Of a stretch of 42,315 nucleotides of DNA, positions 27,901 through 35,458 are shown in pieces. The translations under genes were made by a program, and so were the position numbers. Source of the stretch: an uncultured Lentisphaerota bacterium (lineage in GTDB: Bacteria > Verrucomicrobiota > Kiritimatiellia > RFP12 > UBA1067); contig ONVK01000010.1 in NCBI GenBank assembly GCA_900321255.1, positions 1-42,315 of the forward strand, read 5' to 3'. Each line of letters opens with the position of its first letter. Within the stretch, counting starts at the first letter, position 1. A model generated the notes under the pieces. It was not told the DNA's origin and did not search any database. It saw nothing but the letters and a program-made list of their open reading frames with translations.

Positions 27901-30900
27901 ACGGACCTGGCGCGCGCTCGATCGCGTATGTCGACGTGTTGTTCGCGACGGTCACCGTGAAGTCCGGGTAGGTCTTCGCGTTCGGCGAATACTTGTAGCG
28001 CACCTGCGCGAGGCCGGGCTGGTAGAAGCCGGCATCGCCGGTCTTGAACGTCTTCGGGCCGCGCGTGAAGGACTTGCCCTGTCCGTTGCGTACCGTCACG
28101 CGGACGTAGTAGGTCGTGCCGGCCGAGAGGCGCGTGAGTTCTACATTCGTGGCGCCGGTATGCGTCAGGGAGGCGGTTTCCGTCTTCGCGCCGGCGAAAT
28201 CGGACGAGGTCGCGTATTCGATCGTCGCGGTGGCGGACGAAGAACTGGTGCCGAACGACGAGACATTGATCGTCACGACGCCGCGCGTCACCGTTTCGGA
28301 CGGCGCGACGGAGAACGTGAAGTCCGGAAACGCCGGGTTGGCGGTCGCGACCGTGAACGGCTCGGAGTAGCCGGTCTTGTTCGTGTTGCTGACCGCCTTG
28401 GCGCGCACGTAGTAGGTCGTGCCGGCGGAAAGTCCCGTGAGCGTCCAGGTGCCGGACGCCGCGTCCGTCGCGGAGCCGATCGGGACGGTCGTCGCTCCGG
28501 AGAACGTGGATGACGTCGAATACTCAAGGAAGAGGTTGCAGCTTGTCGCGCCGGTGGAGAGGTTCTCGAGAGTCCACGCCACGTCTACCGCCGAGACGCC
28601 GGGGTCGCCGGCGGCCGCGGCGGTCAGGACCGGCGCGGCCGCGTCCGGGCGCCAGACGACGTCGTCGAGCCAGGCGCAGTCGGAGCCGCCGTCCACGCTG
28701 CCGTCCTTGCGGTAGCTCCAGGTGATCGTCTGGCTGCCGGCGGGCACCTGGAGCGTGACCTGCGCCCAGTTCGCGGACGTGCCGCCGATCTTGTTCGTCG
28801 TGGCGGGGTTCCAGGACGTCGTGTAGGCGTGCCAATCGTAGCTGACGTTCTCGGAGCTCGCGTTCCACCAGAACGAGAACGTGCCGGGACCCGTGACCGT
28901 CGCGTTGAGCGTCGTCGTCTGGTTGTGCGTGATCTTGCCGGACTTGGCGGACGTGGAGCCCTTGTGCGTCTTGTCCGTCGCCACGAACCAGTTCTTCGGA
29001 TTGCCGGGCGACTGCCAGAAAAGGACATGCGGCGCGTCGACGGCGGTCGGGATGTTCTCGTCGAGCGTAAAATCAAGCGCCGCAACGGGCGACGTGAACT
29101 CGCCTGCGGAGTTCTTCAGCTTGAGGCGGACGTAGTGCGGCGTGCCGATCGCCAGTTCGCCGATCTGCCAGTCTTTGTCCGTGTTGAGCTGCGTCATCGT
29201 CCCGATCTTCGTGGAGGAGAGGACCGAGGAGAAGTTCGCGTCGGAGCCGATTTCGGCGTAGACGTCGATCGAGGAGTTGCCCGAGCCCCACGACTCGACC
29301 GTAGCAGTAAACGTCGCCACCTCGCCGAGCGCGGACTTGAGCCGGATCTCGACGAACGGCTCGGGCCATGTGGCGGGATCTCCGACGAAGAAGCGCATCA
29401 CCTGGCCGCATTCGGAGATGTGGCTGATCCTGAGGCCGGAGGGCGTGCCGTCCGACCAGCGGGAGCAGGTGACGGTGTCGTCGTTCCACACGCCCTTGTA
29501 GCCGGAGTTGCGGATGTTGGACACCGACCCCGCGCCGTTGCCGGCGTACCACGGGTCGGTCTCGTAGCTGCGGCTCTGACCCCGCTCGAGGTGGTAGGAG
29601 CCGTTGGCCTGCTCGAGCGAGAGCTCGTTGGAGAGGCGGTTCGTGGCGGCGAGGGCGTCGGTCGTCAGATTCTGGAAATAGCTCTTCAAGCTGGACGGGC
29701 TCTTGTTTGCGCTGTCGGTGTCCGTGTTGCCGGCCCACTTGGTGCGCCAGATGAGGAGTCCGCCGTGTGTGAGACCCGCGTCGATGCCGTCCTTCTGCCG
29801 GTTCTCGAAGAAGAACGCCTCGCGGGAGTTGGCCGGGTTCACGTAGCGGTAGACGCTGTCGTAGGAGTTGGTGACGTAGACCCACCCCTGGTCCAGCGTG
29901 ATGTCGATCGGCTCGACCCAGCCCGCGTGGTAGCGCGAATAGCAGTCCGCCGCGCCGGGTTTTGCGCCGCCGCCGAGGTGATTCGCCGAACACATGAGCG
30001 ACCATTCGCCAACGCCCTCGCCCTTCACGCTCTGGAAGGACATCTTGGAATACTGGTAGTAGTCCGGAAAACGGCAGATCATGTGGCCGTCCTCATGGCA
30101 CAGCGTGCCGATGACGGGCGCGCTTCCGCCCGACCGGAGCGCCGTGATCTGGTAGTTGTAGAAATACGAGTCCGTCCCGCGCGGATTCTTCCAGTAGCAC
30201 TGGCTGTACTGCGAATACGCGAGGCTCCACGAGTGGGCCCAGAGTCCGTAGTCCCAGCTGGACGCCGGGCCGCCGGCGAACAGGACGTTGAAGGCGAGCG
30301 CGTATCCGGAGCTGCCGTTGGAGAGCGACAGCGCCTGCAGCATCGGGACGTACTTCTTCTCGAAGTCGGACGAGGCCTTAATCACCGCGAGCGCGTCGCC
30401 GACCATGCGGCGGCCGCACGCGCCGCAGTCCTCGGTGGACACGTCGTAGTAGGAACGCTCGTGCGGGAGCGTGATCCACTCCGTCACCACGTTCGTGTAG
30501 ACGAGGTTGCCGCAGGACATCTCGTAGAAGTAGTCGCGGACCGACGCCACGTTGCCGTCGGCGTGCCACCCCTCTTCGTTCATCATCGCCCGGATATAGT
30601 TCGGGCCGTACTGGTCGCGCTCGCCCCTGACCGTCGCGAGCGTGTTGGTGACGTTGCCGTTGGCGTCGAGGAGCGGGAAGTCGACGAGCATCGTGAAGCC
30701 GACCATCGTGCCGACCGTCGTCTGCGTCCGCAGAGGCCCTTCGGCGCCGGCGGTGCGGGCCCGCTCGTTCTTCTCCTTCAGTTCCTCCCAGGACTTGGAG
30801 ATCCCCATCGCCTCGTCCCACGCCTCGGCCTTCGCGGCCACCGCCGCGACATGGGCGTCGGACGTGTCGTAGAAATCGCCGGCCGGCAGCGCGGCCAGGA

Positions 30901-31183
30901 CGTCCGCCTTCGCCGCCTCGTCGCCGAGAAAGACGCCCACGCCGCGCAGGGCTCCGGAATCCGCGTCCTTCTCAACGTATTCGTAGCGTCCGGCCGTTCC
31001 GTTGTAGACGAGCGTCCGGCCGTCCTCGGTGCGGAAGTGGGCGTCGAACTCGTCGCCTTCGCCCCAGATCCGGGCAGCGGAGCCGTCCGGCAGCGTGACA
31101 TCGAACCACTGCGCGAACGGCGCGGCGGAGGCGGAGGCAACGGACAGGAGCAGCGCCGCAAGCGCGGCGTACGAACGGAACAT
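21938..31183 (-). CDS. giant exported M6-like metalloprotease with FN3-like and PA14-like modules
   Basis: A 3081-residue product. The ATG at 31183 (GGAGG seven bases upstream) begins a signal peptide (MFRSYAALAALLLSVASASA-A). Next come an M6 propeptide-like region (about 20-130) and a peptidase domain with LCHEDGHMICRFPDYY: H363 and H367 as zinc ligands, E364 as catalytic residue, and Cys where the family often has Gly. A jellyroll/MAM-like beta domain follows near residue 730-840 (SFWWNASSE, GSDCAWLDDVVW). About 14 fibronectin-III-like modules follow, each ending TTYYVR(V/A)-like. They are interrupted by two PA14-like modules (EGEMFFKGGVTYNFF ... GWNTNG; and GGQMWMEKGVTYYF ... AWNTNG). A concanavalin-like region lies near the C-terminus. 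It is probably a secreted or surface adhesin-protease. It is the last gene of a three-gene unit, 21 bp after the upstream stop. Confidence 0.9.
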   Translation of the reverse strand: MFRSYAALAALLLSVASASAAPFAQWFDVTLPDGSAARIWGEGDEFDAHFRTEDGRTLVYNGTAGRYEYVEKDADSGALRGVGVFLGDEAAKADVLAALPAGDFYDTSDAHVAAVAAKAEAWDEAMGISKSWEELKEKNERARTAGAEGPLRTQTTVGTMVGFTMLVDFPLLDANGNVTNTLATVRGERDQYGPNYIRAMMNEEGWHADGNVASVRDYFYEMSCGNLVYTNVVTEWITLPHERSYYDVSTEDCGACGRRMVGDALAVIKASSDFEKKYVPMLQALSLSNGSSGYALAFNVLFAGGPASSWDYGLWAHSWSLAYSQYSQCYWKNPRGTDSYFYNYQITALRSGGSAPVIGTLCHEDGHMICRFPDYYQYSKMSFQSVKGEGVGEWSLMCSANHLGGGAKPGAADCYSRYHAGWVEPIDITLDQGWVYVTNSYDSVYRYVNPANSREAFFFENRQKDGIDAGLTHGGLLIWRTKWAGNTDTDSANKSPSSLKSYFQNLTTDALAATNRLSNELSLEQANGSYHLERGQSRSYETDPWYAGNGAGSVSNIRNSGYKGVWNDDTVTCSRWSDGTPSGLRISHISECGQVMRFFVGDPATWPEPFVEIRLKSALGEVATFTATVESWGSGNSSIDVYAEIGSDANFSSVLSSTKIGTMTQLNTDKDWQIGELAIGTPHYVRLKLKNSAGEFTSPVAALDFTLDENIPTAVDAPHVLFWQSPGNPKNWFVATDKTHKGSTSAKSGKITHNQTTTLNATVTGPGTFSFWWNASSENVSYDWHAYTTSWNPATTNKIGGTSANWAQVTLQVPAGSQTITWSYRKDGSVDGGSDCAWLDDVVWRPDAAAPVLTAAAAGDPGVSAVDVAWTLENLSTGATSCNLFLEYSTSSTFSGATTVPIGSATDAASGTWTLTGLSAGTTYYVRAKAVSNTNKTGYSEPFTVATANPAFPDFTFSVAPSETVTRGVVTINVSSFGTSSSSATATIEYATSSDFAGAKTETASLTHTGATNVELTRLSAGTTYYVRVTVRNGQGKSFTRGPKTFKTGDAGFYQPGLAQVRYKYSPNAKTYPDFTVTVANNTSTYAIERAPGPFMADIYGSSAGVKTVNPYTGTEWDWQNYTVYYYEGEMFFKGGVTYNFFHCVDDGVAIELDGEWLTRQSASNKSGYDEGVTRASKAFETDGWHAIRIWVYEWEGGKGYVQKNIGFAGIGLGWNTNGCTTVNAANQSNWSTLRDPGDASLLRTLSGAELPSFVTLADDLRISGTTLTGTIHTDGVEDGCTVTLYAGQTNAGSNTVGWAQSHVAGTVPSESYDLPFQWDDFCDAGDVSGWYVIARMTNASGTYEGWSAVREPLAGNVFVVGIQEGESGLNTITATPRVVGFGAGAESATLCLEYATDANFANAQTTAGATATTTNWLAAVTITGLSPNTLYYVRTKGVKGSETVYSRAAQISTRDYGTPAGTIAVGTTTLSTIPLSWSVTGLGLGNTSADVFLDYGTSASYGQSIKLDTVTGEKSGTYTLEGLPGETTYHVRLRIVASPSGKVGTTDDAAGTTKPVGNPVVSATLGTVAQYSATLSYNLTNLGEGAASASLYYDVSTSSTFPSGSTTSTAIQNGITPAVLPKTGTATVTGLSPETTYYVRVRAVNHAGKVGMSATMTVNTTAVGNPVVAVDMASVLQRTATAAISIATLGDAAASGTITVEYGTSTAYGKTVAVSGAVEAGAVLTAVFADLQPETTYYVRVTVKNDANKTGVATTSFRTLEPADPAFTYTVTPSYTAASFALNVTKIGNGATSAAGYVRWSATSALSPELGRAPIARVVSVPASVSVAATGLSSSTTYHYEVVVTNNLAGETRETGSFTTLSPGNLAWGEGYWQGGLLQGYNKGNGQQWGLAVGKASAQAARWNSSGYEASFAYGAVASYQAKSTSNWTNPYDGATYPMDSYNRMWAYGGQMWMEKGVTYYFAVNFFFAASISIDGEVVCSEENGGNGTPQVGSVTPTTTGWHDIAIAVGSNGNGAGACGNPWNTGSPFTSLRYGTAWNTNGLASVTSSNASQWKQLLDAGDRHLFRARGKQGEMAFLDQEPTWTSTSLKVPVRVDSMMDGLTLKLYASRSPDAWYFEDRWEKTLDLGTVGEGAAVKDGTFTGIDTTADWYVSARLYNAAGTYDQWTDPVKFTPQVVQQPPAGAVTVGTPTFTSNTATVNVTSLGDGATSVAISLVYASSDGSQTVNLGSLSAVGEKTATLSQLAPGTTYSVTATLTGSPSGLVTELGPVTFTTPAYTAPVIASVTASAAEADAATISVNVSSLGQGSGSATVKVFVSTSDQFGDTPAASGTISAAGTATYSVTGLQAATAYFVKVVVTGSNGLSAQNTSASFVTGTVEPPAGTLSVSDVGRNYAVATVALTSLGDKATSVAVAVEVSTDSAFSAAGTRTYAGESVSGAGASQTVALDMLSSETRYYVRAKFTGEPGGLVGYSETVEFTTLGVQGPEAALLFNQISFEGATAVVRVNSIGDDATSASIALEIADNAAMENATGVGSQSGAQVGDASFTLAELQPGRTYWVRATVTGEPSGLATVVEDSFSTLAYGTPVLGTVSDATTFTTVSLSVPVTDFGAGSDSVELVVTLTEDSHYLGGTAKTATLSKPGTAELSWDGLEAGTTYYWTAVATGANGLSSTQQGQVQTPFHALALGTASATPADDGRTATLSVELLNLQSPPAVVTLYVDGVEVRSEGGITSARTFDWQIGIDGGKTYQFEFRATAGGETVVAGGSFTAPSVRDWFNVQWSQDGYAEGTAWNTAAAVGASGGSWTRPADDESSFDGTRLVLVPPEENASVLRFTPTNAVSNASSFTIRGETVISTGASASSVPPAGAIGSLVFLEEGPAVWTGEGWTRLLGDVPESGSTVSWKLDVKVSGDGAPSVRYTINGTVRSTAEEMSRTWIPLPAVTKTVAGIGFSGGGKVGDFRGYYVAIVGRYERPHIGTGESGTGGSPISVVTDPATSATTFSISIDNATDDADYAVYAADEVTGPYRLVENPGIEGNGDLRTFSIAVKSDVKSQFFIVVAATPGYAFPDDFADIQDLQE

Positions 31184-31204
31184 CTTGACTACCTCCATGG
31201 GAAA

Positions 31205-33328
31205 TTAGAAGATTGAGATCATCGTTGCAGCTTCAGAGAGCGGCTTGACAGTAAGATAGATGGCAGAACCCTCTTTCGACAGCGTTGCACCGGCAAACGC
31301 CTCCGCATTCTCCGCAACCTCGTAGTTCTCTATGGTGAAGAGAGATGTGTCAGTGGGATCCGTCGCCTCCGACCAGTCGAGTATCTTCACCTTGCGCCTG
31401 AGCTTGAACTCGGGCGGAACCGACGGAACGACGATCACTTTGCCTGACGCCTTCAGCGCGAGCCTGTTTCCCTTGAATTTCACGCATCCGCTGGTATTCT
31501 CGCCGATGTCCACGATGAACTTTCCGCCATCCGCCATCGTGACGTTGCCGGTCACCTCCAGCTCTCCTCCCTGTTCGCCGCCGCGGATCGCGCCGCCGGT
31601 CTGGACCGTTACCGCGCCGACTGTTCCCGTGCCGCCGAGCCAGCCTCCCGTCCGAGCCGTCACGGAACCGGCCGTGGGGCCATTGAAGAGGAGTCCGCCC
31701 GAAGAGACATAGTGTCCGCCCGTGATAAACACCTGGCCATCGATTGCCACCGCACCGTCCCCCACATCCTTGCGGATCCAGCGGGGGAGGAAGCCGGAAA
31801 CCGAGTTGGTGATCGACCCGGCAATGCGGCCCGCGACAAAGGCATCGCCCTGGAATGCGCCGAGCCCGAAAGTGGCGTTGTTGTCGCCCAGGTTCACATC
31901 GATGTCATGGGCAAGCGTGACCGTGCCGTCCGCGTCTTCTGCACCAAAATAGAAATCTCCCGGCAAAATCCACCAGTCGCTGCCGTTCCAATTGCTCACA
32001 TTAGCGGAAAGGCCCGTCGTGTCGCCCTTCCAGCCACGTAGCTTCAGCACTCCGTCGGTTGTGGCTTCCATCGTGACCGTATGGTCGCCGCCGTAGGCGG
32101 CCCAGCCGCCGTAGTTGCAGTTTTCGTAGTAGAAGACTTCGCCTCCGGGGACGAGTCCTGCCTTGACGGAGAGGTCCTGCGGGATGCCAAGACGCGGACG
32201 GCGTGAATTCGTCCCCTTCTGACCGACCGCAACCGGTGTCGCCGCCAAGGTCTGCGGATCGTGGAAAACGACCGTCCCGCCAAGGAGCCGAAGAACGTTC
32301 GTCACGCCCGGAAGATCGCTAGGGCCGAAGTCGCCGAGCACATGAAGCGATCCTGCGCCGTAGTAGTCGAGCGCGGCGTACCGTCCGGCGGTCGTCCCGG
32401 CACTAACGTTCCTGTTGGAGACAGCACCGACCGTGAGGGATGTATCGACCAAGATGGTGCGGTTCTGTCCGGAGTCCGGGCAGAGCGTCGCGGCGGGGAA
32501 GCGCATCGGCGGACCAGCGAAGACTGTGGCCTCGCATTTTTCCATCCAGAATTCGAACGGATGACTGTCCACCAGTTCGCCGCCAGTCAGATTGCGGAAG
32601 TAGCGGTAAGTGCCGCCGCCGCTGGAGGAGACCAGACCCACGCGCTTGACGGCGCAGATGGCATTGGTATGCGCGAGTTCGATGTTGCCGTTCGAGGTGT
32701 CGAGAAAGCCCAGGAAGTTCGGATTGGCGGCAGCGAGGACGACACCGCCCGATCCGCCGGAATCCATCAGGCGCGTCGTTCCGTTCGCGGACTGGGAAAT
32801 CGGACCGGCAAGGACGAGACGCCCGGCGTTGCCCATGATCTTCGCGGCAGTGGGAAACTGGACCGGGCATTCGACGCGGTTCGTGCCGTATGAGCAGGAG
32901 GCAATCACGCACTGGTTGTTCTCGCTCTGCCCCAGGGTGGCGCCCTTATTCAACGTGAGGACTGCACCCTCCGCACCCGTCAAGATCCAGCCGCAGTGGT
33001 TGTAGCCGTTCAGGCCGTCATCCGTCGAGGCGTAGAACTTGCCCTTGCTGACGTCGTTCGTGCTTGCGAAGCGGATGCCGTTGAGAGTTAGGCTTGCAGA
33101 AAGATGCGGCTGCTTTTCCGGCAGACCATCGAACCACACGAAGTCGTCGCTATCAGGCATGACGGCCGAAACCTCGCCAGTGTCAACGCGCGAATAGCTC
33201 GATGCGGTATTCATGTTGGTACTGGAGTTGTTCCAGAAGTAGTTCACCGTCGCCGCAGACAACGGGAGCGCAAGAAAGGCCGAGGAACTACCTGCAAATG
33301 CCGCCGCAAAGATTAACACTTTTTTCAT
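31205..33328 (-). CDS. exported autotransporter-associated beta-strand repeat protein
   Basis: A 707-residue product with a signal peptide (MKKVLIFAAAFAGSSSAFLALPLSA-A). It begins with the TVNYFWNNSSTN motif common in verrucomicrobial/planctomycete autotransporter-repeat proteins. The body is Gly/Thr/Asn-rich beta-helical sequence. Passenger-associated repeats include SGGLLFNGPTAGSVTARTGGWLGGTG-type units near residues 545-600 and GGKFIVDIG near 620. The C-terminus (IYLTVKP...MISIF) ends in Phe but there is no translocator barrel, so it is not a classical type V autotransporter. It lies 23 bp after the beta-helix gene and 21 bp before the 3081-residue gene. Role: surface or secreted structural/adhesive protein, by inference from family only. 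Confidence 0.8.
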   Translation of the reverse strand: MKKVLIFAAAFAGSSSAFLALPLSAATVNYFWNNSSTNMNTASSYSRVDTGEVSAVMPDSDDFVWFDGLPEKQPHLSASLTLNGIRFASTNDVSKGKFYASTDDGLNGYNHCGWILTGAEGAVLTLNKGATLGQSENNQCVIASCSYGTNRVECPVQFPTAAKIMGNAGRLVLAGPISQSANGTTRLMDSGGSGGVVLAAANPNFLGFLDTSNGNIELAHTNAICAVKRVGLVSSSGGGTYRYFRNLTGGELVDSHPFEFWMEKCEATVFAGPPMRFPAATLCPDSGQNRTILVDTSLTVGAVSNRNVSAGTTAGRYAALDYYGAGSLHVLGDFGPSDLPGVTNVLRLLGGTVVFHDPQTLAATPVAVGQKGTNSRRPRLGIPQDLSVKAGLVPGGEVFYYENCNYGGWAAYGGDHTVTMEATTDGVLKLRGWKGDTTGLSANVSNWNGSDWWILPGDFYFGAEDADGTVTLAHDIDVNLGDNNATFGLGAFQGDAFVAGRIAGSITNSVSGFLPRWIRKDVGDGAVAIDGQVFITGGHYVSSGGLLFNGPTAGSVTARTGGWLGGTGTVGAVTVQTGGAIRGGEQGGELEVTGNVTMADGGKFIVDIGENTSGCVKFKGNRLALKASGKVIVVPSVPPEFKLRRKVKILDWSEATDPTDTSLFTIENYEVAENAEAFAGATLSKEGSAIYLTVKPLSEAATMISIF

Positions 33329-33351
33329 ATGTTGTCTCCTCTACTCGTCTG

Positions 33352-35115
33352 TCAGCGAATGACGACCATGAATCCGGCCACCTGCGGAACCGCCGCAGAA
33401 CCAATCGGCGGGACGGGGAGTCCATTCCGCATCGCGTATGCAACGCCGCGCGAGTCGGCGGCAAGCGTAATCGTCGCATCGGCAACCTGGCCGACGAGCG
33501 CCGTCCACGTCACGCCATTGTCCTTCGTGTAGGCAATGCTCGACCAATCCGCACTGTGCTTCACCGGCCAACCCGCGCCATCTAGCACGCCGCCATCTTT
33601 CCTTGACTTGATACCGACCACGCGACGCGCCGCCGGATCCTTCGCCTCCGCCTTCTCGTCGATTGTCAGGATGGGCACGGAAATCGACGCCGAAAGGGCC
33701 TCGCTCCCCGTCCACGCGGGGAGCGCGGAGATCGTCTCGAACGGCTCGGAGAAGAAGGCCGTATCCGAATCGTAGTCCATCGCGTTGTCGGACGACGAGC
33801 TCGGGCCGTTGCCGACGGAGTGGTTGTAGGAGTTGTAGACGCCCAGCGTGCTGCTGTAGCGCGACGTGTCGTGGAGGCGGGATCCCTTCGTGTCCCAGTT
33901 CCAGGCGCACACCGTGTTGAGCAGGTAGTGGGGTCTGTCGATGACGAAGAACGTCCCGCCGTTCGACTGCGAGGAGCCGTTGACGTTTCCGACGGCCGTG
34001 CAGTTGACGAAGCTCGTGAGACAGCGCGTGTCGGTGCAGGCGCCCCATTCGTTGCCGTAGCAGTTCACGAACGTCGTGTTGGCGAAGACGACGCGGGAAT
34101 CGCCGCCCGTGACCCGGACGGCGCCGGCCCAACCGGGATAGCGGATGCGGCTGAACTCGACGTTCTCGAAGAGCATCGTGATGGGGTTGCTTCCGTTATA
34201 GCAGACGGCGCCGCCGTGCCACCAGTTGGCGTTGATGCTCCAGATGTCGCGGAACGCACAGTTGCGGAAGCGGTAGACGCCCGAGCAGCCGTTATGGAGG
34301 AGGATGCCGCCCGTGGCGGCGCTGGCCACCGCCTTCTCGACAAGACAGTCCGTCATTGTGAAGTCGGCGACGTCCGGGCCGAGTCCGATCGTGCCGCCGC
34401 CTCGGACGTTGCCTCCCTGCGTGTCGCCGCCCCAGCCGTAGGCGCCGGAGAAAACGCAATTGCTGATTGCGACGGTTCCGCCGCGGGCACACAGCGTGCC
34501 GCCGGCGCTGTAGTTGCAGCCGTTGGCACCGTTGTTGATGAAGCGGGAGTTCGAAAGGGACAGGTTTCCAACGATGCGCAGACAAGTGCCACCGTCGGAG
34601 GTCGTGTCGTTGTAGGAGCCGGTCTGCGCCATGCCGTTGTTCGTCCAGCAGCAGCTGTCTATCACTGCATTGCCGAGAATCGACACCGCCGGACCGACCT
34701 CGGGCGTCGCGGACGCCTGGTTGGCCTTCGAGCCGGTGAACACGAGGTTCTTGAGGGTCAGCGTGGAAGCGGAATCTGTCGCATAGAGGAGGCTCGTGGT
34801 GCGGCTGCCGCCGTCGTAGGCGATTCCACCAGCGCCGCCGAGCCCGTCGATCGTGACGGGCGCGTCCGCCGGGCCGACGATGGAGAGCGTCCTGGCGATT
34901 TCGATGGGACCGGAAGCCGTGGTGATTGCGATCGTGCCGCCGGCGAGGGCGTCGGCGAACACGATCTCGTCGCCCGCGGAGGCCGATGCGCAGAGCGCGC
35001 GCAGCGTGCCGGCGGAGCCGTCGTCGGCAAGCGAGGTGACAGTCAGCGTCGCGGCGGAGGCGAACGTAGTGGCCAACGCCGCAAGCGCGGCGAAGGCGTA
35101 TTTGTGTTTCATCAT
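33352..35115 (-). CDS. exported right-handed beta-helix (polymorphic-membrane-protein-like) protein
   Basis: A 587-residue product. The start ATG (MMKHKYAF...) has AGGAG ten bases upstream; the further in-frame ATGs at 35121 and 35148 are less well placed. The signal peptide is followed at once by TLTVTSLADDGSAGTLRALC and GDEIVFADALAGGTI, the CSLREA-type cap that opens many parallel beta-helix surface proteins. Coils with Pmp-like hydrophobic/Asn ladders follow, for example LTLKNLVFTG, AISNCVFSG, YRFRNCAFRDI, MLFENVEFS, VVFANTTFVNC and TSFVNCTAVGN, to about residue 430. The tail ends GFMVVIR, shared with two other exported proteins in the window. It is the first gene of the three-gene surface unit with its own promoter and structured leader. 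Confidence 0.85.
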   Translation of the reverse strand: MMKHKYAFAALAALATTFASAATLTVTSLADDGSAGTLRALCASASAGDEIVFADALAGGTIAITTASGPIEIARTLSIVGPADAPVTIDGLGGAGGIAYDGGSRTTSLLYATDSASTLTLKNLVFTGSKANQASATPEVGPAVSILGNAVIDSCCWTNNGMAQTGSYNDTTSDGGTCLRIVGNLSLSNSRFINNGANGCNYSAGGTLCARGGTVAISNCVFSGAYGWGGDTQGGNVRGGGTIGLGPDVADFTMTDCLVEKAVASAATGGILLHNGCSGVYRFRNCAFRDIWSINANWWHGGAVCYNGSNPITMLFENVEFSRIRYPGWAGAVRVTGGDSRVVFANTTFVNCYGNEWGACTDTRCLTSFVNCTAVGNVNGSSQSNGGTFFVIDRPHYLLNTVCAWNWDTKGSRLHDTSRYSSTLGVYNSYNHSVGNGPSSSSDNAMDYDSDTAFFSEPFETISALPAWTGSEALSASISVPILTIDEKAEAKDPAARRVVGIKSRKDGGVLDGAGWPVKHSADWSSIAYTKDNGVTWTALVGQVADATITLAADSRGVAYAMRNGLPVPPIGSAAVPQVAGFMVVIR

Positions 35116-35255
35116 ATGCATTTTACTCCTGATCATGTTGAAAGCCATTAAACGCGCGGCGGATTTGCCGCGCGTTTGAGCTGATCTCGTTCAAGCCCAA
35201 CATCAATATAACTGGCCAGGTAGCCGATTAGCTACCAAAACCCTTAGCAATTCTG
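35116..35255 (-). promoter_or_regulatory. 140-nt structured leader of the surface-protein unit
   Basis: This is the predicted untranslated region between the transcription start (about 35255) and the ATG at 35115. It folds into a GGTAGC/GCTACC hairpin with a 6-nt loop (35236-35219) and a perfect 11-bp hairpin AAACGCGCGGC/GCCGCGCGTTT with a 6-nt loop (35177-35150). The 35154-35205 part is 81% identical (42 of 52) to a block at 36398-36449 in the leader of the next exported gene upstream. No T-run follows the stems, so neither is a plain terminator. The element is either a conserved RNA regulator or a dispersed repeat. Confidence 0.6.
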
Positions 35256-35261
35256 TTATGT

Positions 35262-35291
35262 ATAATACCACTTTACGTGGAAAAGTGTCAA
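35262..35291 (-). promoter_or_regulatory. sigma70-type promoter of the surface-protein unit
   Basis: TTGACA (35291-35286), an 18-bp spacer, and TATTAT (35267-35262) lie on the minus strand. The -35 is a perfect consensus. The predicted start near 35255 leaves a leader of about 140 nt before the beta-helix gene. Two 14-bp direct repeats lie upstream of the -35. Confidence 0.75.
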
Positions 35292-35311
35292 GAGAGGAGT
35301 GTCGGGGTGAA

Positions 35312-35349
35312 ATCAAAACAGGACTTGTTGCAGTTATCAAAACAGGACT
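35312..35349. repeat. two perfect 14-bp direct repeats upstream of the promoter
   Basis: ATCAAAACAGGACT occurs at 35312-35325 and 35336-35349, 24 bp apart, about 20 bp upstream of the -35 box when read on the minus strand (AGTCCTGTTTTGAT twice). The placement suits an activator or repressor site. Repeated end sequences of a lost insertion element are an alternative. Confidence 0.6.
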
Positions 35350-35410
35350 CTTTCTTTAGGTGTCATTGATGTGTCTGGGTGCTACCGGCATAGCCGGAGG
35401 GGAAGGGGCT

Positions 35411-35449
35411 GGCGCGTCCCCGAAGGGGCGGCCCGCAGGGCCGAGCGCC
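35411..35449. repeat. cloverleaf-like GC-rich repeat
   Basis: The outer stem GGCGC/GCGCC (35411-35415 with 35445-35449) encloses two perfect hairpins: CCCC-GAA-GGGG (35418-35428) and GGCCC-GCA-GGGCC (35430-35442). A CCGGC-ATA-GCCGG palindrome precedes it near 35389-35401. It sits 10 bp before palindrome copy 2. The gene-free stretch 35116-35493 therefore holds leader, promoter, direct repeats, this structure and the palindrome, but no gene. Confidence 0.6.
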
Positions 35450-35458
35450 CGAACTTTT

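Noticed and set aside
23000..28500. CRISPR-like or satellite repeat array suggested by recurring short sequences
   Set aside because: The recurrences are coding, about 90 codons apart, and correspond to FN3-like modules in a single open frame; no spacer-repeat pattern.
35150..35177. 11-bp hairpin as an intrinsic terminator
   Set aside because: No T-run on either strand, and it lies inside the leader just before a gene with its own promoter upstream.
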